Shown here: positions 60,825-64,000 of the stretch, piece by piece
Layout of the letters: each line of letters begins with the position of its first letter
Numbering within the stretch: the first letter of the stretch is position 1
Source: Acidimicrobiaceae bacterium
Lineage (GTDB): Bacteria; Actinomycetota; Acidimicrobiia; Acidimicrobiales; Poriferisodalaceae
Direction: 5' to 3'
Length of the DNA stretch: 64,000 nt
Assembly: GCA_002722565.1 (NCBI GenBank)
Contig: PBMG01000022.1
Location: forward strand, 1-64,000
Notes under the pieces: generated by a model
The model's database searches: none
Told to the model about the DNA's origin: nothing
Seen by the model: the letters and a program-made list of their open reading frames with translations, nothing else
Program-made: the position numbers and the translations under genes

Positions 60825-62219
60825 CTACAGCAGCTTGCCTACCATGTCTTCGGGAACTACGACCTGATCGAATTCTTCAGCAGTGAGATGCCCTAGGTTC
60901 ACCGCTTCTTCTCTAAGTGTTGTGCCGTTGGCATGTGCTGTTTGAGCGATTTCGGCAGCTTTGTAATAGCCAATCTTTGTATTGAGAGCTGTCACTAGCA
61001 TCAAGCTTTTTGAAAGTAATTCGTCGATTCGTTCTTGGTTTGGTTCGATTCCGACTGCGCAGTTGTCATTGAAACTTTGACAGGCATCGCCAATGAGTTG
61101 TGCACTGAGGAGGACGTTGTAGGCCATAACAGGCTTAAAGACGTTCAACTGGAACTGACCATGAGTGCCCGCAACTGCTACTGCTGAATCGTTCCCGATC
61201 ACTTGAGCGCAAACCATGGTGATGGCTTCGCACTGAGTTGGGTTGACCTTGCCTGGCATGATTGAACTCCCAGGCTCGTTGGCCGGAAGCACTATTTCGC
61301 CGATGCCGCACCTAGGACCACTTGCGAGCAGGCGGATGTTGTTGGCTATGTGCATGAGGCTTACGGCGACTCTTTTTAAGCTGCCGCTGATTTCGACCAT
61401 TGCATCGTGTGCACTGAGTGCTTCGAATTTGTTTTCTGCTGTTACGAACGGATGGCCGGTGAGCTCCGCTATCTTCTCGGCGACCGCAACGTCGTAGCCC
61501 TCAGGTGCGTTAAGTCCAGTCCCTACTGCAGTCCCGCCTAATGCGAGCTCTCTAACTCTTTGCAGACTGTCAGAAATGGCTTCGGTTCCTCGTTGTAACT
61601 GCATGGCGTAGCCGCTGAATTCTTGACCGAGTGTCAATGGAGTGGCGTCCATCAGGTGGGTTCGTCCCGTTTTAGTGACGGCCATAAATTCTTTTGCTTT
61701 TGCCGCCAACGTTTCGTGGAGGAGCGAAATTTTTGGCAGTGTTTCGGCGACGATTTTCTCGTATGTGGCCATATGCATAGCCGTCGGAAAAGTGTCATTC
61801 GAACTTTGACTCTTGTTTACGTCGTCGTTCGCCGAGACAAGTTTCTCCTGTCGGAAGTCGCCTCCCATGATCTCTGTGGCTCTATTCGCCACCACTTCGT
61901 TTACGTTCATGTTCGATTGAGTTCCTGATCCCGTCTGCCAAACAACTAGGGGGAACTGGTCATCGTGTTCGCCGGAAAGTATTTCGTCACAAGCAGATGC
62001 GATGGCCTGGGCTTTCTCGCCGGAGAAATCTGTTAAGTCTGCGTTTACAAGTGCTGATGCTTTCTTCAAGAAAGCAAACGCCCTAACTATCTCTTGGGGC
62101 ATCAGCTGACCGCCGATTTCGAAGTTTTCAAGGCTGCGTTGAGTTTGAGCGGCCCAATATTTGTCGTCGGGAACTTCGATTTCGCCGAGAGTGTCTTTCT
62201 CTATACGGAACGCGCTCAT
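60825..62219 (-). CDS. fumC: Fumarate hydratase class II
   Basis: Iron-independent fumarase interconverting fumarate and malate in the TCA cycle. The superfamily signature is [11 protein letters not shown], and the other active-site segments are [12 protein letters not shown] (substrate contacts) and [11 protein letters not shown] (catalytic His). It is 464 residues long, standard for FumC. GAGGATCC lies before the ATG. It is monocistronic in this window. Confidence 0.96.
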   Translation of the reverse strand: MSAFRIEKDTLGEIEVPDDKYWAAQTQRSLENFEIGGQLMPQEIVRAFAFLKKASALVNADLTDFSGEKAQAIASACDEILSGEHDDQFPLVVWQTGSGTQSNMNVNEVVANRATEIMGGDFRQEKLVSANDDVNKSQSSNDTFPTAMHMATYEKIVAETLPKISLLHETLAAKAKEFMAVTKTGRTHLMDATPLTLGQEFSGYAMQLQRGTEAISDSLQRVRELALGGTAVGTGLNAPEGYDVAVAEKIAELTGHPFVTAENKFEALSAHDAMVEISGSLKRVAVSLMHIANNIRLLASGPRCGIGEIVLPANEPGSSIMPGKVNPTQCEAITMVCAQVIGNDSAVAVAGTHGQFQLNVFKPVMAYNVLLSAQLIGDACQSFNDNCAVGIEPNQERIDELLSKSLMLVTALNTKIGYYKAAEIAQTAHANGTTLREEAVNLGHLTAEEFDQVVVPEDMVGKLL

Positions 62220-62400
62220 GATCGTGGATCCTCACTGTTTCGCGGAAAAAGGAAATATATCAATCCCGATAACTCCAATAGCTGTGACCGGGTATCGCTT
62301 CTGAATCCTAGATCTTGGAAGTCTTCAGCGACCTGTTTAAATTGGGGGTTTTATTCTGCGGCGGTTGAATCGGCTACTGCTGTTTGATGGAAGGGCTGCG

Positions 62401-62772
62401 CTATCGCAGAAAAGTCCACCAGGTGGATATTGCGATACCCGCTAGACCCAAAACAATCATTGTTACGATGCTCGACCTTGGAATTCTTCCGTCACTATCG
62501 CTAGGTAGTCGACGTCGCACTATTTGCAGCAAGCGGTCGGCCCAAGCGACATCGCGACTGAGGATGCCGAGTCCGATCGCAACAACTAGTAACCCTGGTC
62601 CCGGTAGTGGCATCAAGATCACTCCGAGGATTGTTACGAATGTTCCAGACGCCATCCGGAACAACCTGGTTATTACCCCTTTGCGTGCCTCTTCGCGCGT
62701 TTCTTCGCGGTAGCCAGTCTCAAACTCCGCTTCGATCGCCGCTTCCTCGAAGCGGTTGTCTTGCTGGTCCAC
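62401..62772 (-). CDS. PGPGW-type small membrane protein
   Basis: Putative transmembrane protein of 123 residues. An acidic cytoplasmic N-terminus is followed by a hydrophobic segment with the family motif LPGPGLLVVAIGLGILS, then DVAWADRLL and a second helix (VTMIVLGLAGIAISTWW). Function is not established for this family. GTG start; no strong ribosome site. Confidence 0.8.
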   Translation of the reverse strand: MDQQDNRFEEAAIEAEFETGYREETREEARKGVITRLFRMASGTFVTILGVILMPLPGPGLLVVAIGLGILSRDVAWADRLLQIVRRRLPSDSDGRIPRSSIVTMIVLGLAGIAISTWWTFLR

Positions 62773-62875
62773 TGAGGACTCCGTTCTTAGGGGTTTCCGT
62801 CATGCTTGTTAGCGCCGATCTAGTCTGGCGCGTGAGGTTCTTAGAATCTAGTGCTCGAAGGACGGGGGAGGGTTT

Positions 62876-63721
62876 ATGTCGACGTGGCAGATAGGTGACG
62901 TCTCAATTACCAAGGTTTTAGAAATGGAAAAGCATTGGCCTTTTTCGGCGTTGCTTCCTGGTGCCGAAGAAGTGGTAGACGAGTTTGAATGGCTGAAACC
63001 TGACTTTGTAACGGAGGAAGGAAGGATGAAGCTTTCGATTCATGCGTTGCTTGTTGAATCGGAAGGATTGACAATCATCGTCGACACATGTTGTGGGAAT
63101 AACAAGCAGCGACCGGGTGCGACTCCCTTTGACAACCTGCAGACCGACTTCATGAGTGAACTTGAAAATTCCGGTTACAGGTCTGAAGACGTTGATGTTG
63201 TGATTAGTACCCATTTGCACGTTGACCATGTCGGCTGGAACACGACTTTTGTCGATGGCAGTTGGGTGCCGACTTTTCCAAATGCTGAGTATCTCTTCGT
63301 GAAAGATGAGCTTGCGCACTGGTCTAGTGAGCCGCAACATTATGGCCCGGTCTTTGAAGATTCAGTTCAGCCGATCCTTGATGCAGGGATGGCAACGATT
63401 ATCGATGTTGATTACGAAATTACGGGCGAAATCGGCTTAGAGCTAACTGCTGGCCACACGCCAGGTCACGTGAGCGTAACTATTAATTCCCAAAATGAAT
63501 CGGGACTTATTACAGGAGACATGACCCATCACCCTGTTCAATTTGCGAAGCCCGATTTAGCGTCGTCAGCGGATTGGAATCAGGACATGTCCACCGCAAC
63601 TCGACACGAGGCCTACGAGCGTTGGAGCGACGGGAGGCTCATCATTGGCACCCACTTTGCTGGGAGGACTGCGGGAGTTCTCGTAGCTGAGGGAAACAGT
63701 TGGCGTTTCGAAGCTGTCTGA
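62876..63721 (+). CDS. MBL-fold metallo-hydrolase
   Basis: Metallo-beta-lactamase fold hydrolase, 281 residues. Metal ligands are His113, His115, Asp117 and His118 (STHLHVDHVGWN), the later His in AGHTPGHVS, the bridging Asp in LITGDMTHHP and the last His in IIGTHFAGR. The arrangement resembles lactonase or glyoxalase-II-like subgroups. GGGGGAGGG ribosome site. The substrate is unknown. Confidence 0.92.
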   Translation: MSTWQIGDVSITKVLEMEKHWPFSALLPGAEEVVDEFEWLKPDFVTEEGRMKLSIHALLVESEGLTIIVDTCCGNNKQRPGATPFDNLQTDFMSELENSGYRSEDVDVVISTHLHVDHVGWNTTFVDGSWVPTFPNAEYLFVKDELAHWSSEPQHYGPVFEDSVQPILDAGMATIIDVDYEITGEIGLELTAGHTPGHVSVTINSQNESGLITGDMTHHPVQFAKPDLASSADWNQDMSTATRHEAYERWSDGRLIIGTHFAGRTAGVLVAEGNSWRFEAV

Positions 63722-63750
63722 GGCCGCTATTGAGAGTGAGTGCTAGATCT

Positions 63751-64000
63751 TCATACCAGTAAGTTCAGTTGAATAGCCGAGACCGTATCTTCGTTCATCC
63801 CTAAACGAGTTAGTAAGAACTGCTTTACGCCGCCATGTTCGGCGTCGAAGTAAGCGAGCGTTTGTTCCATGGCTTGGCGTGGAGCTGATAGGGCTGGCCG
63901 GATTGCCTCAATGTCGGCTCCTGCTTCTTCCAGGCTTGGTCTGAGTTGGGCGATTCGACGTTCAGACCTCAAGGTGTTGGTGAGCTCGTAGTCGTCTAGG
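63751..64000 (-). CDS. Tyrosine-protein phosphatase, C-terminal part (5' end outside window)
   Basis: The frame is open to the window edge on the minus strand. Residues near the edge (LDDYELTNTLRSERRI) and the end (YFDAEHGGVKQFLLTRLGM) match the C-terminus of bacterial tyrosine-protein phosphatases of the PtpB/LipA type, in which an ADYxLTN segment follows the catalytic CxxxxxR loop. The catalytic loop lies outside the window, so function rests on the C-terminal match only. Confidence 0.78.
   Translation of the reverse strand, partial: LDDYELTNTLRSERRIAQLRPSLEEAGADIEAIRPALSAPRQAMEQTLAYFDAEHGGVKQFLLTRLGMNEDTVSAIQLNLLV

Noticed and set aside
1-64000. CRISPR arrays, insertion sequences, prophage and integron signals
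   Set aside because: No regularly spaced direct repeats, transposase or integrase motifs or attachment-site duplications at the tRNA genes were seen on reading both strands.

Overview
The window looks like part of the chromosome of an actinobacterium, most likely a marine or freshwater member of the Acidimicrobiia. This is inferred from gene content and order and was not tested by phylogeny. The clues are: the 3' end of recA followed at short distance by miaB, miaA, dapF and hflX; the succinylase branch of lysine/diaminopimelate synthesis (dapC, dapE); a nickel superoxide dismutase with its processing peptidase; many GTG/TTG starts; and many LLM/F420-type oxidoreductases, CaiB-type CoA-transferases, MaoC hydratases and Baeyer-Villiger-type monooxygenases. 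Base composition looks close to 50% GC by eye. I see no insertion sequence, prophage or CRISPR array.

Layout. 1-9.2 kb is a plus-strand housekeeping block: recA, a flavin monooxygenase, miaB, miaA, dapF, hflX, dapC, dapE. dapF-hflX-dapC are coupled by 4-bp stop/start overlaps. 9.2-24.6 kb is mixed: a Cof phosphatase with a GMC oxidoreductase, a D-aminoacylase-type amidohydrolase, a DEAD-box helicase, an orphan N6-adenine methylase, metX, an aldo/keto reductase, an Fpg-type glycosylase, small proteins, a desaturase, an SDR, and tRNA-Gly, tRNA-Cys and tRNA-Val. 25.3-28.3 kb is an oxidative-stress island: ahpC, ahpF, sodX, sodN. 28.3-60.4 kb is a catabolic region with CoA-transferases, MaoC hydratases, three LLM monooxygenases, RidA, an HD-type oxygenase/hydrolase, aldehyde dehydrogenase, a TauD dioxygenase, two PhyH dioxygenases, a Rieske oxygenase with an NTF2-like partner and an MFS carrier, EthD and SRPBCC proteins, thioesterase and crotonase. 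It looks built for taking apart lipid-like, aromatic or xenobiotic carbon as CoA thioesters. 60.4-64 kb holds a DUF805 protein, fumC, a PGPGW membrane protein, an MBL hydrolase and the end of a tyrosine phosphatase gene.

Most notable observation. At 48906-50066 two open frames that would normally be annotated as separate proteins form one continuous frame interrupted only by a TGA at 49161-49163. The TGA sits exactly where the peroxidatic/redox cysteine of a W-C-P-P-C motif is expected. A 6-bp hairpin with a GGUCG loop begins 14 nt downstream, as expected of a bacterial SECIS element. I read this as a selenoprotein: a peroxiredoxin/thioredoxin-like domain with Sec86-x-x-Cys89, fused to a C-terminal DsbD-alpha-like domain with its own Cys pair. 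No selenocysteine machinery lies in this window, so the call depends on the rest of the genome.

Other points of interest are: DapF with serine in place of its first catalytic cysteine; a nickel-SOD hook reading HCDLYCGVY rather than HCDLPCGVY; an Fpg zinc finger with C-D-C-H ligands at normal spacing; a nitroreductase-SRPBCC fusion; a two-domain CoA-transferase; and a perfect operator-like dyad in front of an MFS gene.
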